64,000 bases of DNA from an uncultured Bacteroides sp. (lineage in GTDB: Bacteria > Bacteroidota > Bacteroidia > Bacteroidales > Bacteroidaceae): contig NZ_CAJUHF010000005.1 of NCBI RefSeq assembly GCF_910585845.1, positions 1 to 64,000 of the forward strand, read 5' to 3'. Below, piece after piece: positions 26,848 to 34,706 of this stretch. Position numbers and translations under genes: made by a program. How positions within the stretch are numbered: the stretch's first letter is position 1; every line of letters starts with the position of its first letter. The notes under the pieces were generated by a model. It saw only the letters and a program-made list of their open reading frames with translations, did not search any database and was not told the origin of the DNA.

Positions 26848-27184
26848 GCGGAGCTTCCCGATAGTCCGTGTGGTCTATCGCGGGTACAACAATGCGAACG
26901 CGAATGGCGGTGTATCGAATGCGAATGCGAATAACGATGCTTCGAACACGAATGCGAATGTCGGCTCGCGTCTGGAAATCTAATTAATCGGCGTACTGCA
27001 CCGGGGACGTGTCCCCAATGCGGTGCCGAGGGAAGCAAGCCACAGCAACAGCACCCATTAGGGTGGAAAGCTGAAAAATCACGCGTCGGGTGGAGTTTGG
27101 TAGGCTGTTATCAGTTCGAAGAAGTCAGGCCCGGGGAAAGGAAGGCCCTTATCTTCCGTATTTACAAACCAACAGCAAAACCGT
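26848..27184 (+). ncRNA. DGR template RNA region with 3' spacer
   Basis: The stretch from the TR promoter to the reverse transcriptase start holds no credible gene. In characterised DGRs the RNA containing TR and the following spacer is the template and primer-binding scaffold for cDNA synthesis. After TR it carries gggGACgtgTCCcc-type short hairpins around 27001-27016 and a purine-rich run before the RT start. The exact RNA ends cannot be seen. Confidence 0.6.
26863..26975 (+). repeat. DGR template repeat (TR)
   Basis: A 113-bp segment identical to the VR except at eight adenines. It contains 28 adenines, many in AAC/AAT codons placed so that mutation changes Asn to other residues; AAY codons are the usual choice in DGR templates. 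In the VR reading frame it has no stop and ends just before an in-frame TAA at 26982. It lies between the small membrane gene and the reverse transcriptase. Confidence 0.95.
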
Positions 27185-28486
27185 ATGCGCAGGGAAGGAT
27201 ACATCATAGAGGAAATCATCGAATACTCCAATATGTCGGAGGCATTCGATGCCGTACTGCGTGGAACCGATCGTAAAGAGTCCACTCAAGGGGAAAAACT
27301 GCTTGCCCGTAGGGAGAAGGTTATATCCGAACTTACTGCTGCCATTGAAAACGGTTCGTTTCAACTTGGTGGATACCATGAGACGGGAATCAAAGAGTAT
27401 GGCAAAAGTCGCATCCTGCAGATTTTATCCATGTATGACCGCATCGCAGTATATGCCGTAATGAACGTGGTGGACCGTCACCTGCAGAAACGCTATATCC
27501 GGACTACCGGGGCCAGCATTAAACGTCGTGGCACTCATGATCTGATGAATTGCATACGTACCGATTTGCAAAAAGACCCGGAGTACACGCTGTATGCCTA
27601 CAAGTTTGACATCCGCAGGTTCTACGACAATGTGCGGCAGGATTTTGTTATGTGGTGCTTCCGCAGGGTGTTCAAAGACGAAAGGCTGTTGGTGCTGCTG
27701 GAGCGGTTCGTGACAATGCTGCCGGAGGGTATCAGCTTTGGACTGCGCAGTTCACAAGGAGCAGGCAACCTGCTTCTGTCTGTATTTTTAGACCACTATC
27801 TGAAGGACAGGTACGGGGTTCGTTATTACTACCGCTATTGCGATGACGGACTGGTACTCGGTAAAACGAAAGCGGAATTGTGGAAGATTCGTGATGTTAT
27901 TCACGGGCAAATGGAGAAAATAGACTTGGAAATTAAGCCGAATGAACGGGTGTTCCCTGTAGAAGAAGGCATTGATTTCCTTGGCTATGTTATCCGGCCT
28001 GACTATGTGAGATTGCGGAAACGTATCAAGCAGAAGTTTGCCCGGAAGATGCACGAGGTAAAATCGAGGAAAAGACGGCGGGAACTGATTGCCAGTTTCT
28101 ACGGCATGACGAAACACGCCGACTGTAATAAGTTGTTTAAAAAATTAACAGGCAAAGAAATGAGAAGTTTTAAAGACTTGAATGTCGCTTACAAGCCGGA
28201 GGACGGCAAAAAGCGATTTCCCGGAGTGGTGGTAAGCATCCGGGAACTGGTAAACTTACCGATTGTAGTGAAGGATTTTGAGACCGGTATCAAGACCGAG
28301 CAGGGAGAAGACCGCTGTATTGTGGCCATCGAAGTGAACGGCGAGGCAAAGAAATTCTTCACCAACAGCGAGGAAATGAAGAATATTCTCGCACAAGTGA
28401 AAGAAATGCCGGATGGCTTTCCGTTTGAAACGACCATCAAGACAGAGACCTTCGGCAAAGGTAGAACCAAATACGTGTTTACATGA
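27185..28486 (+). CDS. DGR reverse transcriptase
   Basis: A 433-residue group II-intron-like reverse transcriptase starting MRREGYIIEEIIEYSN. Catalytic acidic residues are seen in YKFDIRRFYDNV (about residue 142) and in the YxDD box, here RYCDDGLVLG (about residues 219-228). The motif GLRSSQGAGNLLL contains the SQ typical of DGR enzymes, where intron RTs have QGxxxSP. It copies TR RNA with adenine errors and the cDNA replaces VR. The last 95 residues (VVVSIRELVNLPIVVK onward) form a separate β-rich domain of unknown role. The next gene overlaps its stop by four bases. Confidence 0.93.
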   Translation: MRREGYIIEEIIEYSNMSEAFDAVLRGTDRKESTQGEKLLARREKVISELTAAIENGSFQLGGYHETGIKEYGKSRILQILSMYDRIAVYAVMNVVDRHLQKRYIRTTGASIKRRGTHDLMNCIRTDLQKDPEYTLYAYKFDIRRFYDNVRQDFVMWCFRRVFKDERLLVLLERFVTMLPEGISFGLRSSQGAGNLLLSVFLDHYLKDRYGVRYYYRYCDDGLVLGKTKAELWKIRDVIHGQMEKIDLEIKPNERVFPVEEGIDFLGYVIRPDYVRLRKRIKQKFARKMHEVKSRKRRRELIASFYGMTKHADCNKLFKKLTGKEMRSFKDLNVAYKPEDGKKRFPGVVVSIRELVNLPIVVKDFETGIKTEQGEDRCIVAIEVNGEAKKFFTNSEEMKNILAQVKEMPDGFPFETTIKTETFGKGRTKYVFT

Positions 28487-28968
28487 GAAGAGTTGAAGGA
28501 AGTGCCGGTGTTTCGCTGATGGAATGCACGAACCCGGTTAAAGACAAATGGCGCATCCGCTGGGATGTGCAGGAGAAAGAGGACGGCTCTGCCTCCTACA
28601 TGGAAGAGGAGTTTAACCATAAACCTACCGGCGAGGAAATTCGCACATTGATTATGTCCTGGTATAACAGCCAGACTGATGCAGCTATCCTGTCCGGATT
28701 CACCTATAAGGGTGCTCCTGTATGGCTTTCTGTGGCGAATCAGTACAATTATAAGGCAGCATACGATTTGGCCGTTCAGACAGGCGGAGAAACCCTGCCA
28801 GTGACATTTAAGTTTGGTTCGGATGAACAACCGAAATACCATACCTTTGATAATTTGGATGAACTGAAGGACTTCTATGTTCAAGCGGTCAGACACATCC
28901 AACATACACTGGCAGAAGGATGGAAAAGGAAAGATGTATTCAACTTGGAATTGTATCGGGTTGATTGA
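28483..28968 (+). CDS. Conserved phage protein coupled to the DGR reverse transcriptase (DUF4376-like)
   Basis: A 161-residue protein whose ATG overlaps the RT stop (ATGA), so translation is probably coupled. Residues about 60-161 have the pattern LSGFTYKGAPVWLSVANQYNY and a helical C-terminus like the DUF4376 proteins found with phage tail fibres. In many DGRs a small accessory gene (avd or HRDC-type) sits here; this protein does not look like the basic, five-helix Avd. It may be the accessory factor of this lineage or a tail-related passenger. Function not known. Confidence 0.6.
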   Translation: MRRVEGSAGVSLMECTNPVKDKWRIRWDVQEKEDGSASYMEEEFNHKPTGEEIRTLIMSWYNSQTDAAILSGFTYKGAPVWLSVANQYNYKAAYDLAVQTGGETLPVTFKFGSDEQPKYHTFDNLDELKDFYVQAVRHIQHTLAEGWKRKDVFNLELYRVD

Positions 28969-29000
28969 GTGAATTCCCCACGGGGGGAGGAATAAAAAAA

Positions 29001-29143
29001 GCCCCCGGCCTGTTAAATAGTCGTCTCACTTACCATTTAAACATAAAGCACCTCTTACCGGCACGACCGGGGGCAGATACCCTCGTTCGCCAGTAAGAGG
29101 CTTTTTTTATGTAAGCGCTATTCTGCGCAATGATAAGTGAGAC
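29001..29143. terminator. Interleaved inverted repeats with bidirectional terminators
   Basis: Three stem pairs cross one another. Arms gcccccgg 29001-29008 and ccgggggc 29067-29074 pair, with an A-run just left that is a T-run on the minus strand. Arms cctcttaccggc 29051-29062 and gccagtaagagg 29089-29100 pair almost perfectly and are followed by seven T on the plus strand. Arms gtctcactta 29023-29032 and taagtgagac 29134-29143 enclose the second pair. The second is a standard plus-strand terminator for the RT unit, the first a minus-strand one. Together they could also form a pseudoknot. Confidence 0.6.
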
Positions 29144-29171
29144 AGTGCAAATGTACAAAATTTAACTGGAT

Positions 29172-29414
29172 ATGAAAGTAATTGAGATACTAAAATTGAA
29201 CAGGGAGCTTTTAAAAACATGCCATTGCATGGGCATACGTCCCGATGATGTACAATATATAGAACTATATAATGAATATAACAAGTTGCATACCAATGGT
29301 GAAAAAGTGTCTTATATAGTAGCTGTACTTTCCCATAGATACGGAATCTGTGAACGCAAGGTGTACGACCTTATCAAACGATTAGGGAAGCACTGCACAA
29401 TCGATACAGTGTGA
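29172..29414 (+). CDS. Small putative regulator with C-terminal HTH
   Basis: An 80-residue protein starting MKVIEILKLNRELLKT. The second half (YIVAVLSHRYGICERKVYDLIKRLG) looks like a helix-turn-helix of the kind used by Mor/MarR-type phage activators, with a helical N-terminal half for dimerisation. It follows the terminator region and precedes the adenine methylase. A late-gene activator role, like Mor or C in Mu, is possible but is only an inference. Confidence 0.55.
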   Translation: MKVIEILKLNRELLKTCHCMGIRPDDVQYIELYNEYNKLHTNGEKVSYIVAVLSHRYGICERKVYDLIKRLGKHCTIDTV

Positions 29415-29468
29415 TTAATTCGCTGGAATGCTCTATATAGTTTGATAGATCTACATTTGCAGAAAAAA

Positions 29469-30320
29469 ATGATTGAACGTATGAGAAAGATGTATCTGTC
29501 AGCCCCTCTCCCATTTGTCGGGCAAAAGCGCATGTTCGCCAAGGAATTCATGAAAGTGCTGGAGCAATATCCGGATGGAACATTGTTTGTTGACCTGTTC
29601 GGTGGCTCCGGACTGTTGTCTCACATTGCCAAATCCCTCAAGCCCCACTCTACTGTTATCTATAATGACTTTGATAACTACCGCTTCCGCATGAAGCACA
29701 TTCCGCAAACGAATCAGCTGCTTGCAGACATTCGCGAAATAGTGGGAAATTCCGTACCACGTCATAAAATCATTAAAGGGGAACTGCGTGAACGAATATT
29801 AAGCCGCATCGAGCAGGAAGAAAAAACTACCGGATATGTGGATTTCATTACCCTCTCCTCCTCTATTTTGTTTTCCATGAAATACAAACTGTCTGTTCAG
29901 GATATGCGGAAGGAAGCTTTATACAACAACATACGTAAGACCGGCTACCCGGAATGTGCGGACTATCTTGAAGGGTTGGAAATCGTATCTTGCGATTACA
30001 AGGAAGTGTTCAACCGGTATAAAGATATTCCTGAGGTAGTATTTCTTGTTGATCCGCCCTATCTGTCCACTGACGTAGGAACCTATAACATGTACTGGAA
30101 TATGGCCGACTACCTGGATGTGCTAAATGTACTGAAGGGACATTCATACGTATATTTCACTTCCAACAAATCTTCAATTCTGGAGTTGTGCGAATGGATA
30201 GGTAGAAATAGGGATTTGGGTAATCCTTTTGAAAACTGCACAAAGGTGGAATTCAATGCTCACATGAATTACAGCTCTTCTTACACGGATATGATGCTTT
30301 ACAAGAAAGAGGCCGCCTGA
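29469..30320 (+). CDS. D12-class DNA adenine-N6 methyltransferase
   Basis: A 283-residue methylase starting MIERMRKMYLSAPLPF; a longer reading from 29442 is less likely. The order of motifs is that of the Dam/D12 class: PFVGQKRM at the start (motif X), FVDLFGGSGLLS at about residue 40 (AdoMet binding, motif I) and VDPPYLS at about residue 196 (catalytic DPPY motif IV). It methylates adenine in duplex DNA and probably protects phage DNA from restriction or alters gene control. No restriction partner is adjacent. It is the last rightward gene before the convergent terminator at 30349. Confidence 0.9.
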   Translation: MIERMRKMYLSAPLPFVGQKRMFAKEFMKVLEQYPDGTLFVDLFGGSGLLSHIAKSLKPHSTVIYNDFDNYRFRMKHIPQTNQLLADIREIVGNSVPRHKIIKGELRERILSRIEQEEKTTGYVDFITLSSSILFSMKYKLSVQDMRKEALYNNIRKTGYPECADYLEGLEIVSCDYKEVFNRYKDIPEVVFLVDPPYLSTDVGTYNMYWNMADYLDVLNVLKGHSYVYFTSNKSSILELCEWIGRNRDLGNPFENCTKVEFNAHMNYSSSYTDMMLYKKEAA

Positions 30321-30348
30321 TGGCGTTTACTTTGCCTGTATTGAACAG

Positions 30349-30386
30349 AAAAGCCGCAGACGGTAATTTATACGTCCACGGCTTTT
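30349..30386. terminator. Bidirectional terminator between convergent blocks
   Basis: Outer arms aaaagccg and cggctttt and inner arms gacg/cgtc form one hairpin with A and T runs on both sides, so it can stop both the rightward methylase unit and the leftward early unit. Confidence 0.75.
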
Positions 30387-30404
30387 CCTTTCTAATAAAG
30401 ACGA

Positions 30405-30839
30405 CTATTGCATCCGCTTGATGGCCACACACTGGTACACCTCAATACTTTCCACAATCTCCTCATGGTTGTGATTGGTATCACTCTCCACCAGGTCCAG
30501 TTCCAGAAAGGTTTCCCCACTCAAGCCGGCAATCCGAGCATGAATCAGCCCGGGCAGGTCAAACACCTTCAGCGCATCTTCCTGCAGCTCACTTCCATCA
30601 GCACTCGAACCTTCCCAGTCTGTCACGATGTGCAGCTTGATTAAAGGTTCTGCCCGGTATTCCACACCGGGAACAATCGCATTCCACTGTATAGGGCAGA
30701 ATTCCACAAAGACAGCCGGACGCTCCCAGTTCTCTTCCTGCTCGATGAACTCCACATTGTGGTTCCACAAGTCTATGTGCTTTATAAGGTCAATGGCCTT
30801 CAGTTCGCTGCAAAGCAGCCGATAAAGTTCTTTTCTCAT
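30405..30839 (-). CDS. Phage tail completion-like protein
   Basis: A 144-residue soluble protein starting MRKELYRLLCSELKAIDL and the last gene of the leftward early block. The central ENWERPAVFVEFCPIQW and C-terminal VESIEVYQCVAIKRM pattern fits small tail completion/terminator proteins that lie beside virion morphogenesis genes in Mu-like phages. It overlaps the upstream morphogenesis gene by four bases. A tail-joining role is likely but not certain. Confidence 0.65.
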   Translation of the reverse strand: MRKELYRLLCSELKAIDLIKHIDLWNHNVEFIEQEENWERPAVFVEFCPIQWNAIVPGVEYRAEPLIKLHIVTDWEGSSADGSELQEDALKVFDLPGLIHARIAGLSGETFLELDLVESDTNHNHEEIVESIEVYQCVAIKRMQ

Positions 30840-31396
30840 TTTCTTATGATATTATATTCAATGGTGAAATACTCTGTTAGGTTCTCTTCTACAATCTCAC
30901 GGACGGCTTTTTCCACTTCAGGCGATGTGCCGAGGAAACGGCGGCGGGGTATCTTGATGGTGCTTCCTTCTTTCTTTAAAGCCATGAACATCCAAAAATC
31001 GGCTTCTGTATCAAGCCGGGCATTTCGTTTGTCTTTCCGCAGTTTTCCGTCCTTCCTTCTCCCGAACGACCCGGTGGCCTCATAATACTTATGCCAGAAG
31101 AAACGCTTCATTCGCCCTGTCACCACTATTTCACCACCATCATTATGAATGGCCGCATAGGGCAGAGAAGTAAAGAAGGTAATGCTGTTTTCCGTCGTCC
31201 GACTCCCAATACTTTTCCGAAGCGCCCCGGTATCTGTCAGTATGGCTCTGCCTTCATCCCGGATGGGACTTTTCCGCCGCTGCCATTTCTCACTGAAAAA
31301 AGCCTGCCGCTCAAAGTTCTTGTCAAACTCATCGCTCATTTCCACCTGAATGTCTTTCAGTATCCGGGCCACTACTTTTTTAACGTCTTCGTTCAT
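30836..31396 (-). CDS. Virion morphogenesis protein (Mu gpG-like, PF05069-type)
   Basis: A 186-residue protein starting MNEDVKKVVARILKDI. The patterns ILTDTGALRKSIGSR, PYAAIHNDGGEIVV and PRRRFLGTSPEVEKAV are those of the phage virion morphogenesis/tail-completion family. Its Mu relative takes part in tail completion or head-tail joining. It lies in the early-side block rather than in the structural blocks, as in some other transposable phages of Bacteroidetes. Overlaps its neighbours on both sides by four bases. Confidence 0.85.
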   Translation of the reverse strand: MNEDVKKVVARILKDIQVEMSDEFDKNFERQAFFSEKWQRRKSPIRDEGRAILTDTGALRKSIGSRTTENSITFFTSLPYAAIHNDGGEIVVTGRMKRFFWHKYYEATGSFGRRKDGKLRKDKRNARLDTEADFWMFMALKKEGSTIKIPRRRFLGTSPEVEKAVREIVEENLTEYFTIEYNIIRK

Positions 31397-31626
31397 TCCC
31401 AGTCAAAGTTAAATTTCAATTGTACCGTATCGTCCGGCAAATCGTTTTTAGGGTCTGCGGACGCTTTAAGCATATTGTAGAACGTACGCTCACTAATAGC
31501 ATACACAGGATATATGTACCGCCGCCATATTTCACGGTTCGGTACACCGTGACTGGCATAATGGTCATATATCCTGTTTACTTCTGCTACACGCTTCTGA
31601 TAACTAACTCCGTGCCGCTTTCCCAT
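31393..31626 (-). CDS. Small basic helix-rich phage protein
   Basis: A 77-residue protein starting MGKRHGVSYQKRVAEV. A helix-turn-helix-like stretch VYAISERTFYNMLKASAD follows a basic N-terminal helix. The context is the early operon, with stop-start overlaps to the morphogenesis gene. The HTH and basic charge suggest DNA binding. No family is recognised. Confidence 0.55.
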   Translation of the reverse strand: MGKRHGVSYQKRVAEVNRIYDHYASHGVPNREIWRRYIYPVYAISERTFYNMLKASADPKNDLPDDTVQLKFNFDWE

Positions 31627-31632
31627 ATAGGT

Positions 31633-31869
31633 TTAATCGTTCATAGACGGTTCTACTTTAGGTTTATAGGGACGGATGTCAAGCGTCATTTTTGCGCTTA
31701 CCATTACCCGGCCACTTCCTTCGCACTGTCTGCAGACTTCCTCAACGGTTTCTCTTCGCTTCTTTCCAAAGATCCGAGAGGGATATTCTACAACTTTCTT
31801 TACTTTACCTGTACCGTGACAAGTACGGCACAGGGCTACTTTCGGAGATTTCTCCACTTCTTGTATCAT
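31633..31869 (-). CDS. Small DnaJ-type zinc-finger phage protein
   Basis: A 78-residue protein starting MIQEVEKSPKVALCRT; an upstream reading overlaps the DUF3164 gene and is less likely. Two CxxCxGxG elements, CRTCHGTG and CRQCEGSG, about 30 residues apart match the zinc-binding repeats of DnaJ. Four cysteines can hold one zinc. Such isolated DnaJ fingers occur as small phage proteins and may bind a protein partner or nucleic acid. It is within the early operon. Confidence 0.65.
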   Translation of the reverse strand: MIQEVEKSPKVALCRTCHGTGKVKKVVEYPSRIFGKKRRETVEEVCRQCEGSGRVMVSAKMTLDIRPYKPKVEPSMND

Positions 31870-31880
31870 AGTTCTATAAT

Positions 31881-32549
31881 TTATGATTCTGTCATTCCCA
31901 GCGGGATAGGTTTCCACATTCCGTTTTCGTTCTTGATTTCAGCACGGATGAACTGTTTGCTCACTTCCGGCTGGTAGGCTTCCTCAATGATGCGTACACC
32001 TTCAATGAAACGTTCATCTCCGGTTTCCATGGCCACTTTGCGAAGCTGCACAATGCGTGAAGCCTTCAGCGTACCCTTTGCATCACGGGCCAACAGACGA
32101 AGCACCATGCTCACCAGTGCCTTGGTCTTTTCATCTTTGGCCAAGCCTTCGATATATTCCTTCACAATGGCTATACCGTCTTCCACCGTGTCACGATAGC
32201 CGTCGGTCACATACACACCCAGCGTGATTCGTTTGTCGCCTTCACTGTTAGTAAAGGTATGGCTGCGCTGGTCATCCTTCACCTTGGTCTTGAAAAGGTC
32301 TGCCTTCATTTCCAGAATGGTTTTGAAGTTGTCCATCACAGTCTGCTTGCTTGCCTTGATCTGCTCACTGATGCCCAGCAGTACCGGAATGGAGTTGGCT
32401 ATCTCCTCATCCACCATCTGTTTGTACATTTCGCGGTCATTCTTGGCTTTTTCCTCTGCCGCTTTCTTTGCTTTTTCTCTCTGGAAGGCTTCAAATTCCG
32501 CCTTTTCCTCTGCCGTCATTACCACGGTCGTTTGTTTCATTTCTTCCAT
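31881..32549 (-). CDS. DUF3164 phage protein
   Basis: A 222-residue protein with an N-terminal charged coiled coil (residues about 12-45, many Lys/Glu/Ala) and a conserved core from FTNSEGDKRITLGVYV on. This is the DUF3164 family, found almost only in Mu-like phages and their early regions. Its role is not established; the early position fits DNA replication or transposition support. The start is MEEMKQTTVVMTAEEK, in good context behind a 60-residue gene. Confidence 0.8.
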   Translation of the reverse strand: MEEMKQTTVVMTAEEKAEFEAFQREKAKKAAEEKAKNDREMYKQMVDEEIANSIPVLLGISEQIKASKQTVMDNFKTILEMKADLFKTKVKDDQRSHTFTNSEGDKRITLGVYVTDGYRDTVEDGIAIVKEYIEGLAKDEKTKALVSMVLRLLARDAKGTLKASRIVQLRKVAMETGDERFIEGVRIIEEAYQPEVSKQFIRAEIKNENGMWKPIPLGMTES

Positions 32550-32567
32550 GATTCTTGTTTTTTGGGG

Positions 32568-32750
32568 TTATTGGTTTTCATAATCCTGCATTTCAGGTTC
32601 ATCTTCCATCAGCATAGCCTCTCCGTTGGCGTATGCCCAGTCAGCCAGTTCGCTATAAAACTCGGCTGCATCTTGCTTCTCCATATCAGAGGCAAGCAGG
32701 TTGATTTCCTTTTTCAGATTCTCTAAAATCTTTGTGTTTCTATTTTCCAT
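32568..32750 (-). CDS. Small acidic phage protein, unknown
   Basis: A 60-residue protein (MENRNTKILENLKKEINL) rich in Glu and Asp towards the C-terminus. It is predicted helical. It sits between the GemA-like gene (six bases away) and the DUF3164 gene and is probably co-transcribed. No known family is recognised. Confidence 0.5.
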   Translation of the reverse strand: MENRNTKILENLKKEINLLASDMEKQDAAEFYSELADWAYANGEAMLMEDEPEMQDYENQ

Positions 32751-32756
32751 ATCCTA

Positions 32757-33263
32757 TCAGTTTGCCGGAGCATCAGGGTCAATCTGAATGAGTGATACCA
32801 TGCTCACGGGGTTAATCGTTTGCTTTTCTTTCTTGGGCTTCAAGCCGCCTTTCCGTTGTATGGACCGAAGCTTTACTGCCAGTTCATCCAGTTCGTCCAC
32901 CGTAATCTGTCTGAACGCCTTGCCGACTATTCGGGGATTACTGCAGAAGTCATTGATTCGTGCCCAGTCGGATGTATCTATGCCCAGCTTCTGCATCAGG
33001 TTCAGACAGAGACTCCGTTTCCGCCGCAGCTCCTCACGCAGCTTCTGTCGCCATTCGTCTTGTCCGCTCAGCTTCTCCAGAGCCGTACAGCAGGCTTCAT
33101 ACTCCTTGGCTGTCATTTCCTTCAGACTGTCCGTCCGGTTCCACGTGTACTGCTGCACAATGCTTTTCTTGAATTCTTCCCGGTCTCCTGTACAGGGCAG
33201 CTTGTTGAACAATGCATAGAACCGGGCGAAATTGGTTACTTCCTGTGCCATATCATTTGCCAT
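32757..33263 (-). CDS. GemA-like early regulatory protein
   Basis: A 168-residue, mostly helical protein starting MANDMAQEVTNFARFY. The C-terminal half (CSNPRIVGKAFRQITVDELDELAVKLRSI) resembles the GemA (DUF1018) proteins of Mu-like phages, which affect host gene expression and DNA topology in the early phase. The location, just downstream of transposase and ATPases and next to the DUF3164 gene, matches the Mu early region. The match is by pattern only and remote. Confidence 0.55.
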   Translation of the reverse strand: MANDMAQEVTNFARFYALFNKLPCTGDREEFKKSIVQQYTWNRTDSLKEMTAKEYEACCTALEKLSGQDEWRQKLREELRRKRSLCLNLMQKLGIDTSDWARINDFCSNPRIVGKAFRQITVDELDELAVKLRSIQRKGGLKPKKEKQTINPVSMVSLIQIDPDAPAN

Positions 33264-33534
33264 TAAGAATCATTTCACATTCAGTTGATTTGGTACTGAC
33301 ACGATAAATTATCTTATCCGTCTTCACTGATTTAGCTTTGTATTCAGCCTCAATTTGCCCAGCAAATATCTTTTTGAATTCAGCACCCATTTTAGAAAGT
33401 ATTTCCTTGTTGTACTCCCCGCAAAATCCTATGCGTGAAGATTGGATTTCACGAATATTTCCTCTATATACCGTAGCAGTCAACGTCATCACCACAACAC
33501 CGGTTTCCATTTTTATTTTTCCCATATCGACCAT
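33253..33534 (-). CDS. Conserved phage protein of unknown function
   Basis: A 93-residue protein with a β-rich N-terminal part (VVVMTLTATVYRGNIREIQ) and a helical middle (CGEYNKEILSKMGAEF). The first ATG gives MVDMGKIKM; the second in-frame ATG (MGKIKMETG) is also possible. The end overlaps the GemA-like start by 11 bases. No family is recognised. Confidence 0.5.
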   Translation of the reverse strand: MVDMGKIKMETGVVVMTLTATVYRGNIREIQSSRIGFCGEYNKEILSKMGAEFKKIFAGQIEAEYKAKSVKTDKIIYRVSTKSTECEMILNGK

Positions 33535-33536
33535 TT

Positions 33537-33833
33537 TTACTCAAACAATACTTTAATGCCACACGAACTGGCCACATCAAGTTCCAGTTTAGCACCTTTG
33601 CTCAGTTCCCAGTCCTTCAGCATATAGATATACTCACAATCCAGCAACAGGCGTATATCCGCCCGCATGTGCTCTCTCCAGTGCGCTTCATCCGGAAGTC
33701 CGTTTTTAAATGGATTCACCGGATTGAACCCCATAGCACGCAATCTGTTTTCAGCATCGAGGAACGCACCTTTGCGCTCATCGATATTGTAGTGGGCTAT
33801 TGCCCCACTGATGTAAACTTTGTCTTTTTCCAT
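33537..33833 (-). CDS. DUF4406 protein (nucleoside deoxyribosyltransferase-like)
   Basis: A 98-residue protein starting MEKDKVYISGAIAHYN. The VYISGAI start, the central FNPVNPFKNGL and the acidic MLKDWELSKGAKLELDVA segment form the pattern of the DUF4406/nucleoside 2-deoxyribosyltransferase-like fold, common in phages. Such proteins may process modified or unusual nucleotides. The Glu in the last segment corresponds to the catalytic position of the fold. Function in this phage is not known. Confidence 0.75.
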   Translation of the reverse strand: MEKDKVYISGAIAHYNIDERKGAFLDAENRLRAMGFNPVNPFKNGLPDEAHWREHMRADIRLLLDCEYIYMLKDWELSKGAKLELDVASSCGIKVLFE

Positions 33834-33834
33834 A

Positions 33835-34077
33835 TCACTTCTTTTTGATGTTGACTTTACAACTTGGATTCCATATCAGCACATTACGTGCAAACAAGAC
33901 ATCACCCGTTTCTATTACGACATGACCGGGCGTTTTCGCTCTTCTCACTTTCAGATCACTTTGGATGTTTCGCTCCAGCCAGTCATCCAACACTGCCCTG
34001 CTGGAACTTCCGTCCAGCAGAATCTGGAACACTTCCGTTCCGGTGTAGCTTTCAAAAGCCTTTTCGTTATTATCCAT
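33835..34077 (-). CDS. Small phage protein, unknown function
   Basis: An 80-residue protein starting MDNNEKAFESYTGTEV (a second ATG two codons upstream is possible). The first half is helical and acidic, the second basic, ending NIKKK. It lies one base from the DUF4406 gene and two from the ATPase gene, so it is in the early operon. No family is recognised. Confidence 0.5.
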   Translation of the reverse strand: MDNNEKAFESYTGTEVFQILLDGSSSRAVLDDWLERNIQSDLKVRRAKTPGHVVIETGDVLFARNVLIWNPSCKVNIKKK

Positions 34078-34079
34078 AA

Positions 34080-34706
34080 TCACTTTGGTAAATTATTACT
34101 TGTTTGAATGATTCCGTCTTCCCATACCACATAATAGCTTCCTAGGTCTCCAATGGCGCGGCCTTGGCAATAAGCTTTATAACCGACCACTCGAATCTTC
34201 ATATCACAGATATATTTCAATCTTACAGCACCGCCACCCATTGGCTGGCTCTTCTTTTCCTGGCTGATCCAGATGAAACATTTCTTCGGAAAGGTTTCCA
34301 TCAGTTCCACAGCCTGCGGATAGTCCCATCCGGCCACCTGGAAGGAATCAATGATGATGAACTTCGGGCTTTTCGGTTTTTTCAGTCTGGCAATCACTTC
34401 CTCCAGACTGCCTTCTGTCACCACGCGAAACTTACCCTGCACCTCATTCATCTTCAAGTACTCCATACGCCGTTGGAAACTTTGGTTGATTTTCTCTTCG
34501 TAACTCATGTACAGCACCGGCCCATAGTTACACAGTTCCTTTCCAAGCTGCATTACAAAGCTGCTCTTCCCGCTGGCACTGGCACCACTGATGAACCACG
34601 AAGCGTTCTCTGCCGGGAACCCGAAAGGTTTGCTCCATTTCTCATTCCACGGCAGAGTAACCCATTTCTTGGCGGCTATTTCCTTCGGACTGTACGCACG
34701 CTTCAT
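34080..34706 (-). CDS. RecA/DnaB-type ATPase
   Basis: A 208-residue P-loop ATPase. Walker A is GASASGKSS at about residues 42-50 and Walker B IIIDSF at about residue 119. The order is that of the RecA fold, with a following WISQEKKSQP segment. Its position directly downstream of the MuB-like gene (single-base overlap) suggests a role in transposition target choice or in replication. It is separate from the MuB-like gene, giving the phage two ATPases. The substrate is not known. Confidence 0.75.
   Translation of the reverse strand: MKRAYSPKEIAAKKWVTLPWNEKWSKPFGFPAENASWFISGASASGKSSFVMQLGKELCNYGPVLYMSYEEKINQSFQRRMEYLKMNEVQGKFRVVTEGSLEEVIARLKKPKSPKFIIIDSFQVAGWDYPQAVELMETFPKKCFIWISQEKKSQPMGGGAVRLKYICDMKIRVVGYKAYCQGRAIGDLGSYYVVWEDGIIQTSNNLPK

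Noticed and set aside
26808..27038. Minus-strand frame across the TR
   Set aside because: His/Ser/Arg repeats come from the TR sequence; a coding role is not credible and the region is the DGR RNA.
29001..29143. CRISPR array
   Set aside because: No regular direct repeats or spacers; the structure is of inverted repeats.
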